DNA from: Cryptomeria japonica
Taxonomy: Eukaryota; Streptophyta; Pinopsida; Cupressales; Cupressaceae
Reading direction: 5' to 3'
Assembly (NCBI RefSeq): GCF_030272615.1
Contig: NC_081412.1
Coordinates: forward strand, 21,181,932 to 21,245,931
Length of the DNA stretch: 64,000 nt
Shown here in pieces: positions 47,293 to 59,422 of the stretch. The notes under the pieces were generated by a model. That model was given only the letters and a program-made list of their open reading frames with translations. It was not told the DNA's origin and ran no database searches. Position 1 is the stretch's first letter. Each line of letters starts with the position of its first letter. A program made the translations under genes and the position numbers.

Positions 47293-50200
47293 TAACTGCT
47301 GTAGAGTTGTAGTCCTCTTAACCTTTTCTGCCTCATATGACTTCAACTTATATTGTACACTTTCAATAGAATGACCAAGATTTGTAGCTGAATCATTTAG
47401 AGGATCAAATTATTCACTCATAACCTTTATTGCATGTTGTTCTTCCTTGATCTTCTTCTCTATATCATCAAGAAATAATGAAAAATTACAAATTGTAGAC
47501 ATTATTTTACCTCTGGTGTTTAGTACATCTTTTATCTATTCCATATTGTCACTAATACCTACCCTATCTCTGTCAATTTCCTTGATTAAAATTCCAATCC
47601 TTCCCTTCTCATATTCCTTCTCAGCATTCTTGATTGCATCTTCTTTCAGGCTCTTTATCTGCTTACCTGTTGATGTAACCAAATGTTCCAGTTTGTCAAT
47701 AGGTGTAGGAAGGTTGTCAATATCAATCTCTAGTAATATACTGGAAAGTATATCTATTGTAATTTGAATAGTTTTTGCTTCTTTTCTTTGTGCTGTCATA
47801 ATTTTTTTTCGTGTCTTAGATTGCATAGTAGATGCAATCTCCATCAGCTCAGTAGGACTCAACATATCCATGTTTATTGGTCCTTGTATGCTCACACTGT
47901 CATCTTCCTTGTCTTCATCAATTATCTTCTTTTATGTAAGTGACCAGGGAATCACTTTTTGTTCTTGATCTTCCTTCTTTTTTTCTTCCTCCTTTTGTTT
48001 CTCTACATCCTTCTCATGCTCCTCTTCTTTCTCTTCATCTTTCTCCTCTTCCTTCTCCTTGTCCTTCACCGGTGGTGCAATGATTTGTACATCTTCTGTT
48101 TGTGTAACCATTGGTGGCTCTTGTACTTCTATCTTGTCCGGTTTCTCAGCAGGTTGTACATTTTTTGTTTGCTCATTCACTGGTTGATCTGTCATTTCTT
48201 CATCTTGTTGTTGAGCCTTCTTTGCATCTTCTTTACCTGTACTAGTTAGATTCACTTTTGGTAATATTGTCTCATCATTAGGAATAATGATTATTTCTTG
48301 CTCAGTGTGAGTATCAACTGTTGTATTAGCAAAAACAGTCTCATATAGTATGATTTCATCAATATTCGCATTGTCAGGGATATCTTCTCCCTTTAATCTC
48401 TCTGGTTCCTCTTCTTCAGGAATAAGTCCTAAAAAAAAATTCAAAATCTCCTCAGTCTCATCTTGTACCGACTGGGATTCTCCAACAAGTAATCTTGTAA
48501 GCCTTTTCTTTGATCTAAAGAATGGTTTTGAATTCAAAAATATATTTTGCAAATCCTCCTTTGAGGCTTTCAGTTGTAAACTTACAAGAACAAAATCAAT
48601 AATTTCCATGTCTTGTTTTATTACAGCTTTCCATCTTGCATCTAATTTACTGTACAAAGAATTTGGTATTTGCCTGTGCAATTCAATTAGAGCTTTACTG
48701 AACTTATTCATTGACAAAACTACTGCATCTTCAATTTTCCTTTTCTCTTCTTCACTAAATTTGTAATAAAGTTTATTCAAACCAACTAATATACCATACT
48801 CCTTAATGTGTAACAATAATTTTTTTAAGGGAATAAGTTTAGTTGCCAGTTTCTTAACTGATTTTACAATAGACGCTCCAACAACCTTTGATTTCTTACC
48901 ATTGGCTCTCATCTCTTTCTTTTCTCCTTCAGACTCTATTTCTTCTTCATCTACAGCTCTCTTTTCTTTCTCCTTCTTCCTCTTACCGGTGACTACTGGT
49001 GCTTTAGGTGCAGGGGGCTTGAATTCTTTCCCCTTTCTCTTGAATTGAATTTTAGAAGGTTTCTCCTTAGCAATTGTGCTTCTTGTTTGTCTACCGGTAT
49101 TGGTACCAGTTGGGGCACTAGAGGATTTAGTAGCCTTCTTTGCTTTAAACTTAGCTATAGCCTCAGCAATCAGCTCTTTAGTAAATCCCTATGAAATAGA
49201 AAATTCTTCCACCTCTTTTCTTACTTTCTTTGCAATGATCAGTTTGGCAAGCTCAGAATGCACCTCAATAGATTTATCCTTATATGTTCCAAACCTTGTT
49301 GCATTAGGGTCTATCGATTGAGCTAGGAGATGATCAGTATAAGCAATTAGTAAATCAGCTTCAACTTCATAACCCATTAGCATCATCGATGATGTCATAG
49401 GGTCTATTGCCTCCATCTGACATGTGTCAGTATCCATCATGAAGCAAATAGAATCTTCATAACTTTTAACAACTTGTTATGGTATTCTTTCTCTTTCATG
49501 CATCCTCTTTTGAAAATCTTTAAAGTATCCCCACATGACCTTATCAAATTCATTACAAATCATCTTGATGTTGTTCTTGATTTGTAACATTGTCGGTGTA
49601 TCATTTGACCATTATATATCACTGATACCGAGAAAGGAGTTCTCGAAATAGAAAAATAAACCTATGATCAACTGTCCAAATTTAAATTTCTGCCTTTTAT
49701 CCTTCTTGATAGATTCCAAATTCAATATCAACTGGGTTCTCAGGGCTTCAGCAAGATCATAGTCTATATTTTCTTTAATCATCTGGTAGGTAGTGTGAAT
49801 TGTAGCTCCGGGAATACTATTTTCTCTTCTTGAATTATAAACCCTATATCTAATTACCATAGATGCAAATTTCACCTCAGGGTCTTCAATCTCATTTATA
49901 GTCATAGCACGTCCATCCCATTTAGACTTTGTCAGTTTAGTTACATCATCCTTTGGGATTGACCTCAGCACAAGAACTTCACCGGTTGCACACAATCTGA
50001 TGACAGCATGAATAGATTCCTTTGTAATATTATGTGGTTGATCAAGCCACATAAACTGATCATGTATTCTACTCAACACATATTTGATATGGTCTTCTTC
50101 TAATTCATCAAGAAAATTCAACGCCTGGTGAAAACCCTTGTCGACAACCCTTCGGAATTGATCCTCCAAAACACCTTGTTTGTCACACATTGTTAGGAAT

Positions 50201-50394
50201 TGGTTGAAGATTGAAAGTGTTCCCAAATCTTCCAATTTACAATGAATGTAGGATCTAACATCTTCAACATGCAACACACCATACGGAACACTAGACAAGG
50301 CTCCAGTGGGATCGGTTTCAATTGACTTGAGTGGATGCCTCTTGAATTCCAGTACAGGCCTTTCAGTAATAACAACAAAGTATGGTGTATCCAT
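47293..50394 (-). pseudogene. Element F ORF2, large unknown protein, N-terminal and middle parts
   Basis: A single minus-strand frame from 50394 to the H junction (about 1034 codons), broken only by stops near 49612, 49460, 49189, 47932, 47536 and 47410. It starts MDTPYFVVITERPVLEFKRH. Conserved with element G: RSYIHCKLEDLG; YVLSRIHDQFMWLDQPHNIT; KFKFGQLIIGLFFYF; FSEEEKRKIED and LDARWKAVIKQD; then a Lys/Glu-rich acidic tract and a C-terminal coiled coil. A Lys/Arg-rich stretch near 48930-49120 could be a nuclear signal. I do not recognise the family. The segment around NITKESIHAVIRL loosely recalls plant transposon-associated domains. Confidence 0.68.
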
Positions 50395-50915
50395 CTCAAA
50401 ATATCAAACATAGATACAAATTCCAAATAAATACCTTTTCCTCCTTTGCAGCTATGGTTTCTCCACTTTCTGGTTTGAATGCACTTCACTGATTCACAAA
50501 TCCACAAAACTTCTCAATCTGTTGTTAATCTTCGCCAATGCAACTGTTAAAATCTCTATCTCTACTTCATTCTCTCTCCAAATGTTCTCGATAATGCAAA
50601 GTAACAAATGAACCTTGCAAAACACTTTTTATTTACCTTTTACAAACTGCATTAAATGTTATACCTGGTTGAACAAACCCTAAACTTCATTCAACCCTAA
50701 AACTCACTATCGGTTCTCATATCACATCACACCTACCGGTTTGATCACAAAATCACTTCAAAACATTGTAAAGAATCACAATATGCAGATTTATCTTACT
50801 GCATAATCATTCAGGGGGTCCAAAAATGGATTTGACAATAAGCTCCCCCTAAGCTTTATAACAGCTTAGTTTACCATTATATATTCTCCACATTAGGTGA
50901 AGAATTAGAATCTTC

Positions 50916-52204
50916 TTATGGTTTCTCCTCACTTTTTCTTCTCAAGATCTTGTTCATCTCTTCTCTGGTTTCCTCCAAATCAACCTTCTTCTTACCTTTT
51001 TGGTCACTAGACTGATTAACCGGTTGGTTCATTCTTGATCTGCAAAACTTTTCAAGGTGTACCAGTTTGTGACAATGAAAGTAAGCCATTCCAGATGCTC
51101 TCCAGGGTCCAAAATCGCCTCTACCAGTTCTTCTCTGACAATTCACGGCAACATGTCCAAAGTTGTGACAAATTGACCAAGTCACATTTTGTCTATACTC
51201 TATCTCATAAGGACTAGACCAGTTCACATAAGGTCTCTACCAAGTAGGGTTTCTTTGATTATTGAAAGATCTTTTCCATTCACAATTAGGTCTTTGATTC
51301 ATGTAAGGTCTCTGAATGTTTGCTCCAGACTTGCACTCAACAGCTCTATGCCCATAATTGTTGCAAGTGTAACAATAGCCATCAAAAGTTCTAGGCTTAT
51401 ATCCTTGATAAGTATTAGATCTATAACCATCAAAAGAACTAGACCTTCTTCTACAAACATTAGCAGTATGACCTGGCTTATGACAATTAAAGCATACTAG
51501 TTTGTAGGGTTTCTTACCGTGTTCTTCTTTGTCTTAGGTGCATATTTGCCTTCATGCATGATTCCCTTAGTACCAGAAGGCTCTCCTTTCTCAAAGGTTG
51601 TGTATCCCAAGCCATGTGTATCTCCATTTTGCCTTTATGACTAGATTTGCTCATCAAGTATAGTAGAGCTCTTGTTGTATTTAACTAGGATCTCATTAGC
51701 ATCAGCCAACTCCTTAGTAAGATCTTCACTCTTTTTCATAAGACTCTCTCTAAGGGACATAGCCATGTCTAGATCAGCCTGTATTTCTTCTTTTTCCTCA
51801 TGAAGATGCGCATGCAGCGTACCAATCTCTTGGTTCAGCTTAGAGATCCCATGATCCTTCTCTCTGATCTTGTCTTCAGTGGCCCTCCTAGCTTCCAAAT
51901 CTTGACTCATCCTCATAGTTAGGGCTTCCAACTCTCTCCTCAGATTTTATTTATCATCATTCATATTTTCCACCTCATTAACCAATGCATCAATGTTAGC
52001 TTCTTCAGATGAACTATTTTCACTAATTTCATACAACTATTCAGCCAACTCTCTTTTCTTAGCCAATGAATCTTTATACTTGACCCTTAACTCACCTAGG
52101 GCTTCTTCAGATTCTGCAAGCCAATTAGAAATCTCTCTATAACTCATATCCCCCATGATAGCCTTAAGGATCCTTCCCAAGTGGTTAAGACTTAAAGGAA
52201 TTAT
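50916..52204 (-). pseudogene. Element F gag: coiled coil plus four zinc knuckles
   Basis: It starts directly after the primer site. MGDMSYREISNWLAESEEAL and a long coiled coil (51931-51641, starting MEALTMRMSQDLEARRATED) precede four knuckles between about 51490 and 51020: CHKPGHTANVC, CYTCNNYGHRAVEC, CHNFGHVAVNC and CHKLVHLEKFC, the last with Val for Gly. A Lys-rich tail follows. No UBN2 capsid domain is present. Several stops break the frame. An RNA-binding, particle-associated role is inferred from the knuckles. Confidence 0.7.
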
Positions 52205-52217
52205 GCTCTGATACCAA
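52205..52217 (-). other. Element F primer binding site, tRNA initiator-Met type
   Basis: Minus strand TTGGTATCAGAGC, exact, one base from the LTR. Confidence 0.85.
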
Positions 52218-52218
52218 T

Positions 52219-53374
52219 TGATAAACTTATAAGGCACTGAGAGGGGGGTGAATCAGTGCAAGAAAAAGCAACAACATAAATCTCATCACCACTTTTATCA
52301 TTTTGAAACTTAACAAGCATGCAAGGAAAATAACCACATAAGCTAACACCCAATAAAACATGCAACTCATAACACAATGTTTTTCACATGGAAACCCAAA
52401 TGGGAAAAACTACAGTAGGAATTAGAACCCACAAGATTAACTATCTGCAAAATAGGGATCTGACCGATTAAGGTCTTACAATTGCTCTGTTAGGAGCACA
52501 CCCAATTAGGAGTGTCTTATCCCAGTTAGGATCTATTACAATAAGGCTTGTTAGGAGCTACCTAGCAATGGGATTTAAACAATACAAGTTACTGTGTGAC
52601 CCTGCTAAGGGATTTAACCTTCAGATCTGTGAGGATCCTACCGTACCCTGTTAGGAGTGACCTTGTTAGAGGATTTTATCTTGTTGCAACTGTTAGCGAA
52701 CAACAAGTGACTGATCTATTGTTAGCACCTTTGTGCCTGATTAGATCTACTTCAAATCTGGTTCTAACATCAACTAAACATCAACACAGAGCATCTTCTT
52801 TCACCGCATAATCAAATTTGCACTATAGATCTCATATCTCATACATCATCACACAATATACTCCTTTTTACAAACAGCTCTGCTAAGTTGGCTAAGAACC
52901 CTTGGAAATATTTCCTAGGTACATTGAACCTAGACAATCTTGCACATTACGCTTTACTCATCTCAACCACAAATAACTTAACTCAAAAATAAAACATTAT
53001 GTCTTCCAGTTTATCGATCTAGGTAACTCTTGCTCTACCAGTTTTGTGTTCTTCATGATTGACTACTCAGAACATCATAACTCGCTCATTCAATTGAACC
53101 TATCAATGCAGTTCCAGTCATAGACTCCTGCCAATGTCATGAACATGTGTATCAAACCGCAACACTAAACTCTTCACCAAATTTCCATAATGATCACTTC
53201 AACATAGCTTTGTTATTGTTTACCAGTTCACTATTTAACTACTTCCTCTACCGATTAGGCTTTACCGGTTGGACTAAAAGACTTAGATGACTGAAAAAAC
53301 ATGGTTGTCATCAGTGACAACACAATACAAGTCATCAATCAACCTCTTACAATAAAATAATCATCAAGCCAACA
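52219..53374 (-). repeat. Element F 5' LTR (1156 bp)
   Basis: Plus strand TGATAAACTTATAAGG to CAAGCCAACA, followed by the TCCCC duplication. The U5 hairpin is GCACTGA/TCAGTGC at 52234-52259. Confidence 0.9.
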
Positions 53375-53379
53375 TCCCC

Positions 53380-53569
53380 AACATCACGCCCTCCACTTCC
53401 AGACTCTAATAGAGAAATATCGCTCTCACTACCATCCCGGTCAGAGCCACTCATAGGCTCGGTGTCTCCACCAATGTCTACATCTTCCTCACTATCCTTT
53501 TCCTAAACCTTCGTTGTCGTTACTATTACAATCAATCCAATATAACCTCCATCTCATCCTCCACCATCT
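53380..53569 (-). pseudogene. Antisense ORF of element E, upstream acidic part
   Basis: The minus-strand frame includes KDSEEDVDIGGDTEPMSGSD and runs into 39110-38544 once element F is removed. It is acidic and Gly/Ser-rich. Its own upstream part is cut off by element G at 53570. Confidence 0.5.
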
Positions 53570-54325
53570 TGTTAGGATTCCCAAAGATACTGAGAGGGGG
53601 GGGTGAATCAGTATCTAACCGGTTTACTGATTTTATGACCTTATTACATATTTTGCATTCCAAAACAATGTACCAGTAAACAAGAATTAATGCAGTAAAT
53701 ATGAACAATAAACACAACATAGAAAGCACACCATAACACAAGATGTTTAATGAGGAAACCTAGTGTGGGAAAAACCTCCGTGGGATTTGTGACCCACAAT
53801 ATTCACTCACTGGCCAATGAATGGATATTACTTACAAGAGGGGCCTGCACATGCAGGAAGGCCAACTGCCTAAAGCTCACTGCTCAAATACAAAAGGAAG
53901 TCTCACTAACTTACAAAATGGATTATGAGAATCCAATATGATTTACTGCTACAAAAAGCATTGCTATGCTAGGTTCAGTACCGGTTGAATCTCATACAAT
54001 AACCATAAACCTTACTCCAAAAATTGCCTTAATATTCGCTCTACATGTCCATCCATTCATGTCGCTCTCTACAAAATGATCTACAAGATCTCATACTTAT
54101 ATGAGTCTTATTACAATATGCCATGTCAGATTACAAAAAGATATTACAATTAAATACAATATACAATAAACAAAATCCTGTCAGCTAGGATGTCGATAAA
54201 CATTATTGTTGCTGCCGGTGAACTATCTGTCGGTGCTGGTGCTGGTGTCGTAAGATTGCAAGGTTTCCATCAATGAAAATACCTTCAATCACCTACAATT
54301 CTCATTGGAGTGTGTAATGCCAACA
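53570..54325 (-). repeat. Element G 3' LTR (756 bp)
   Basis: Plus strand TGTTAGGATTCCCAAAG to AATGCCAACA. The U5 hairpin is GATACTGA/TCAGTATC at 53586-53615. Confidence 0.87.
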
Positions 54326-54516
54326 ATATCCCCCTTTGGCATTGATGGCAACCCTCATGAGAAAAATTCAAAATTGTATCCAAAAATTGAAGTCCAAAAA
54401 TCTTACCAAAACTGTGTGCTCCCCCTAAGCAGATGATCTCTAAGTTATTGGATTATTCTCTTCCCTACTACTCCCCCTTTGACATAAATGACAAAGGTTG
54501 TCAAATGAGTAGTTTT
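54326..54516 (-). other. Element G polypurine tracts
   Basis: Minus strand GCCAAAGGGGGATAT abuts the LTR. Further tracts lie near 54418 (TTAGGGGGAG) and 54470 (GTCAAAGGGGGAGTAG), in the same order as in element F. Confidence 0.65.
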
Positions 54517-57500
54517 TCAGCTAGAACCTTGTAACCAGTTGGTTACAATCTGGAATAGGTTTGCTAGTACCAAATTCAGGCTCTGAATGAACCTGTCACT
54601 GTCCTTCAATGTTGCCTATGTTCTTTGAATTGTACCAGTGAGGTGATGCATTCTCTCTTCCAGTGTCTTCTATCCCTGAATAAGTGCCTCTGAGATCTCT
54701 TTCCTTAAAGAGATGAGGTTATCTAATTTAAGACTGAGTCTACATTTAAGTTCTTTTGCCTTTCCTTTTATTCTTTCCTTCTCCTTTTCCAATTTCTCAA
54801 GTTTCTCCTCAAATCCAGCTATCTCTTGTTCTATAACTGATATTGGTTTTGATGAACCAATGACATTGTCAACTATATCATTTATTTCTTTTTGTACTTT
54901 GTTGATCTCCTTATCGATAGCCACTGTCAAAAAATTGGTCTTACATGTATCTCTATATAGTTCCTTAAACTCCATTATTGTTTTACTCAGTGCCAGTAAG
55001 AGGGTATCAATGTCTCCCAAGCACTTCTTTATTGTCTCATCAAAGAATTTCTCTTTTTCCTTATCCATTTTCTCTTTAAATTTCTCTTCATTTATTTGAT
55101 CAACAGTCAATATGTTGTTGGTGATGTACTTAGACAATGTGTCTAATTGACTCAAGGAATCTTTATTTTCTACATTGCACTTGGGTGCAATCAATTTAAG
55201 AATGGGGATGGTATCATCTATAGCCTTATAGGCCAATGCATTGCAATCAGTAATTTTCTTAATAGAGTCCAATAATACCTCAGTTACATTTGTTGGTCTG
55301 AATTCAGTCATGGAAGTACCAGATGACTGTCCAACTACCTTAACAATCTCCATGTTGTCGATGTGAGTAACCACTTTGCTTGTTTTGACCTTTGGTGGGT
55401 CAGTTTGTGTTTGCATTTCTATCAGCAAAGGTTTAGGCTTCTCAGTTGTTGCTAGTGGCACTGTCTCTGTATGTACATGTGACTCAACCTTTTTCTCTGC
55501 CTATTTCTCAAAGGCTTTCACTATGCTTTCTACTGTCAGTTTCTCTATCTGTACCTTTGCATTGTCTACTACCGATGATTCAGTAGGCTTCTTTATATTT
55601 TCTGCAGCTGGTATCCCATTTGTTGATTTTTCAATGTTTGCATCAATGGTATCAGTGACCATTCCAATCTCAATATGTCCCACTGTTTGTTCTGCATGTG
55701 TCTCTACCTCAATATTTTTAGCCAGTGGCTAAGTAGCCACATCTTTCTTCTCACCAGTGGTCTCCTTATCAACCACAATATTGACCTCCTGAGTATCAAT
55801 ATTCATTGTGTACAGGATTTCTGATTCAGGATTTGTATCCTCATGTGGAGTCTCCACATCCTTAGTAGCTGGTGTTGCATCTATCTGAGTCGGTGGAGTA
55901 ACAGAAGGAGGTGGAAAATTGTCTGTCACTTTTATATTTGGTAGTCCACCTACCTTGCCTTTTCCCTTATCTTTATCCTTTTGGTAAACTTTGAAGGCTT
56001 TTGGTCTCTTTAGTTCTTCTTGTTTCTCTTTTTCCACATAGAATATGTCCCATTTATCAGTTGTCTCTTCTGATATCTCATTAACTCTACCAGCCATTAG
56101 ACTTACATGCCGGTGACCACTAGAAAATACTGTTATGTTAGCTTCGCTAATTAGCTCATCAATTTCTTCCATTGATTTAACAGGGTGAACAACTAACAGT
56201 TTCTCAATCTTTATTTTCTTGTCTAGTTCCATAATGGCTAACCTTTTAGCATCAAGTGGCCTATATAGGTCACTAGGTAAATCATCTACAACCTCTATCA
56301 AAACTTTCTTATAGATGTCGAGGTGTAAAATGATGCTATTTTCTATTCTTTCCTTTTCCTCATTGGTAAATGTATCATACAATTTACTAACATTAGACAA
56401 GTTTCCATCTTCTGTTATTTCATTCAGCAAGTTGTCAAGTGGAGGAATAACTTGTTTTTCCTTTCTCTTTCTTGGTGTCATCTTTTTAGCTGATGGCCTT
56501 ACTGGTTGTTGTTTCTGCCTTGTTGTCTTGGTTTTCTTGGGAGGAGGAGAGAGTATCGGTGAGGGTTTTCTCTTCCTATCAACTCTTTTGAATTTTGCAG
56601 GGATTTCATTTTCTGATGAAGTTCCAACCAGTGAGATGTGAGATTCTAGTTGTAACCCTTCCAGGTCACTTTCTTTGATACCAGTGATATTCATTATGTT
56701 TTCCTTGATTTCTTTCACCTGTTTTGTTGCACTTTTGATATATTTCTCCCTTCTCTTTCTCTGTTTTAGTGTTTGCACCCCACTTTCAATGGTTTCAACA
56801 TTACCAAACACCTTTTCCTCTGGTTCTCTAGGGGCTTCAAGTAGGGCTTTAGCATATGTCTCAATAATGTTCACATCAGCCTCATATCCCATCTCTATCA
56901 CCCAAACAATTCTAGTAAGAACTGCTTCCATCCAGATCTCATCCTTCTTAATCACAAAACAAATTTCTTTCTGATATTTGTCAACAATACTCTGAGGTAA
57001 CCTTTCCCTAGTCTTCATTTTTGCTTTAAAGGCTTGGAAATACTCAGTTATTTTGTTGTCCTTATCTATTCCCATGTCAGTGAAGATATCCAACAGTTGT
57101 TTCCCTACCAGTATGTCATAACCAAAGTCTTTTCTGCCTATACTAGGAACTTCTTTTGTAATATATAACATTAGGCATACAAGAAGATTTCCAAATCTGA
57201 AAGTAGCTTTCTTATCTCCTTTAATTTTCTTTAGCTTATCAATTAATTCATCCTTCAACCATTCACATACATCTATCTTAGCATCATTGTTAACCATATC
57301 ATATGCACTCTTGATACATAGACTGAAAAATGAGTTCAGTCAGTTAGCATGTGTTGCCTTATATCCTAATATCATGCTAATGAATCTAACATTGTCATCA
57401 TTCACATCATTAACTCTCAAGGATCTACTGTCATAGGTTGCACCAGTTAAAGTCATCATTGTGTTGTTTGAAACTTTCTTGGTCTTATCTAGCCTACTAT

Positions 57501-57939
57501 CGGTGGAAGGTAAGCCAGTCACAGCCTTAACTACTTCTCTAGTGATCTTATGGATAGAGTCTAACCAAAAGAATTCTCCATGAACTCTACTGAGTACAAT
57601 CCTCACAACTTCCTTAGGAAATTCTAGAATGTCAAGGATTTCCACAAAACATAGTGTTTCTATAACCTTATGCTCGGGTTTTATATATCCATTCTCATCA
57701 TAGATAACATTCTTATACATTTTCATGATTTCTTCTGAACCTAGTTCCTCAATGTGGCAATGTATGTAAATTCTAGGGTCTTCTGCATATGCAACTCCAT
57801 TAGGAATTTTAGAAAATGCACCTAGGGTATCATCTTGTTTTGCCACTTCGGGGATAATCTTGAATACGGGCCTAGGGCGTTTAACCACTTCAATAATAGT
57901 AAGGTTAGCAATGAATTCAAGAGCAAAGGAGGAAGCCAT
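54517..57939 (-). pseudogene. Element G ORF2, large unknown protein (about 1140 codons, five premature stops)
   Basis: One uninterrupted reading phase from 57939 to a TGA at 54517-54519. The first three internal stops are at 57340, 55729 and 55501; two more follow 54672. There is no frameshift. Residues 58-67 read IHCHIEELG; 114-145 contain VLSRVHGEFFWLDSIHKITR and AVTGLPS; 228-262 contain EWLKDELIDKLKKIKGDKK and FRFGNLLVCLML. Residues about 455-495 are a Lys/Arg/Pro-rich stretch (KRKPSP, PPPKKTKTTR), perhaps a nuclear signal. Then come EEKERIENSIILHL, a mixed-charge region and a C-terminal coiled coil (55461-54670). It aligns along its length with element F ORF2. Family not recognised. Confidence 0.72.
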
Positions 57940-58240
57940 TGATAAATACCTTAATCTGCCTTTTAGGTTTGGATGCTTGAAATATCTTGCTTCACTTCTT
58001 GCTAAGGATGCCTTCGCTCAGGTTTTTCGCACTCTTAGGGAATTTGAATGCTCAATGAGTGAAAAAGAGTGAAAAACACTTATTTATAATACTTTTCCTT
58101 CAACAGCCACAATAAATGCGTGTCGATTAAGTTAAACTTAATACATCTTGCCGGTAAAGAAGAAGTTCATCTTCTCACCATCAACTGAGGGTAAACTTGC
58201 ATGATTTCCAATTTGCTGCAATACCCCCAAGGATTACTTT
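57940..58240 (-). other. Spacer between gag and ORF2 in element G
   Basis: About 300 bp with no supported gene. It may contain the ORF2 5' untranslated sequence or an intron-like spacer; no splice signal could be assigned. Confidence 0.4.
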
Positions 58241-59351
58241 TCAGTTCGATAAAGAGTCTCCTGCCGGTGGAGTGATACTCTGTTCTACTGGTGAAGAAAT
58301 AGTCCCATCAACATTTTGATCTCTCTTTCTAATCCATTGTTTTGAAAATTCTTGTTTTACCTCATCAACCTTCTCTTTGCCTTTCAAACTGGGTCCTTTG
58401 TTATTTGTCGGTGAAGTCTTACTTCTACAAAATTTTGCAATATGTCCAATCTTGTTACAAGCATAAAAAATCACATTGTTTTTCTAATTAGCCTTTCCAT
58501 ATCCTATGTCGGTTTGTGTTCTGCATTAATTAGATAGGTGTCCAAATCTTCCACAAATATAACATCTTACATTCATTCTGCAATTTTCTGAATTGTGACC
58601 AATTTTGTTGCATTTGGAACATTGACCGGTGGGTGTATTAGTGTTTTGATAGTTTCTAGATCTACACTGATTTTCTCTATGACCGTGCTTGTTACAGTTA
58701 AATCATTTCCCATTAAATTTGTAGGCATTAGGTTGTCTTACCAGTTTACTATGATCATGATTGTTTGTAGTACCAGAGCTTTCACCAACTTCAAATCCAA
58801 GTCCATTAGTGTCTCCAATAGGTTTTTAACTTTTCAGCATATCATCAAGTTCTTATGAACTTTTCTTGAATTTCTCTTTGTGTTGATTTGCAGTAGCCAA
58901 CTCATTTTCCAAAAATTCCTTCACTCATAAGTTTAGTTTTATCATGTTCCATGTGAATCAGATATGTCTTCAACATATCATTTTCATAAATGAGTCTTAG
59001 ATTTTCATTTCCAGCATCATTGAGTCTTCTAGTCAAGTCATCTTCATTCTTCTTTCTATCTTCAATGTCTTTACAAAATCTCATAGTCATGTCTTTCATC
59101 TCATTCCTCAAGGTCATGTTTTCTTGCCTCATTTTGCTTACAAGATCATTAAGAGTTTCCTTTTCATCATCATCATTCTGTATCTTCTCATGAAGTTCTC
59201 TTCTTTTGTTTCTAGAAATAATGAGATTCTCCTTAAGTCCTTGAATGAATTGTTGTGCAGTCTTCAAGTCATCTTCAAGTTTGATATTCTTCAACTTTTC
59301 TGCATCAAAGTCTGCAAGAACTGTTTCCAATTGCTTTCTCAAATTTTCCAT
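58241..59351 (-). pseudogene. Element G gag: coiled coil plus four zinc knuckles
   Basis: It begins MENLRKQLETVLADFDAEKL about 55 bases from the primer site. A coiled coil of about 140 residues (59351-58902) is followed past stops by four knuckles between about 58710 and 58430: CNKHGHRENQC, CSKCNKIGHNSENC, CYICGRFGHLSN (last Cys after a stop) and CNKIGHIAKFC. A Lys-rich tail ends near 58241. As in F there is no UBN2 capsid domain. It is broken by several stops. Confidence 0.7.
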
Positions 59352-59407
59352 CTATACCAGTGTCAGAATCTCCCTCAAGTTGTTAGGCTTTTGAAAATAG
59401 AGGACTA

Positions 59408-59421
59408 GGCTCTGATACCAA
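59408..59421 (-). other. Element G primer binding site, tRNA initiator-Met type
   Basis: Minus strand TTGGTATCAGAGCC, exact, one base from the LTR. Confidence 0.85.
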
Positions 59422-59422
59422 T

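Larger units (their letters stand above)
39111..53374 (-). mobile_element. Element F: complete pol-less Copia-type retrotransposon with ORF2
   Basis: On the minus strand: 5' LTR (53374-52219), initiator-Met primer site, coiled-coil/zinc-knuckle gag, ORF2 (50394 down to 40533, interrupted by element H), purine tract and 3' LTR (40272-39111). The target duplication TCCCC is perfect. Without H the element is about 7.8 kb. No protease, integrase, RT or RNase H is found, so an autonomous Copia element must have moved it. It closely parallels element G. Confidence 0.88.

Noticed and set aside
47959-48249. Leu/Phe-rich plus-strand frame
   Set aside because: It is the antisense shadow of the Lys/Glu-rich tract of element F ORF2.
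56315-56974. Plus-strand frames opposite element G ORF2
   Set aside because: Antisense shadows; hydrophobicity reflects the Lys/Glu/Asp codons on the other strand.
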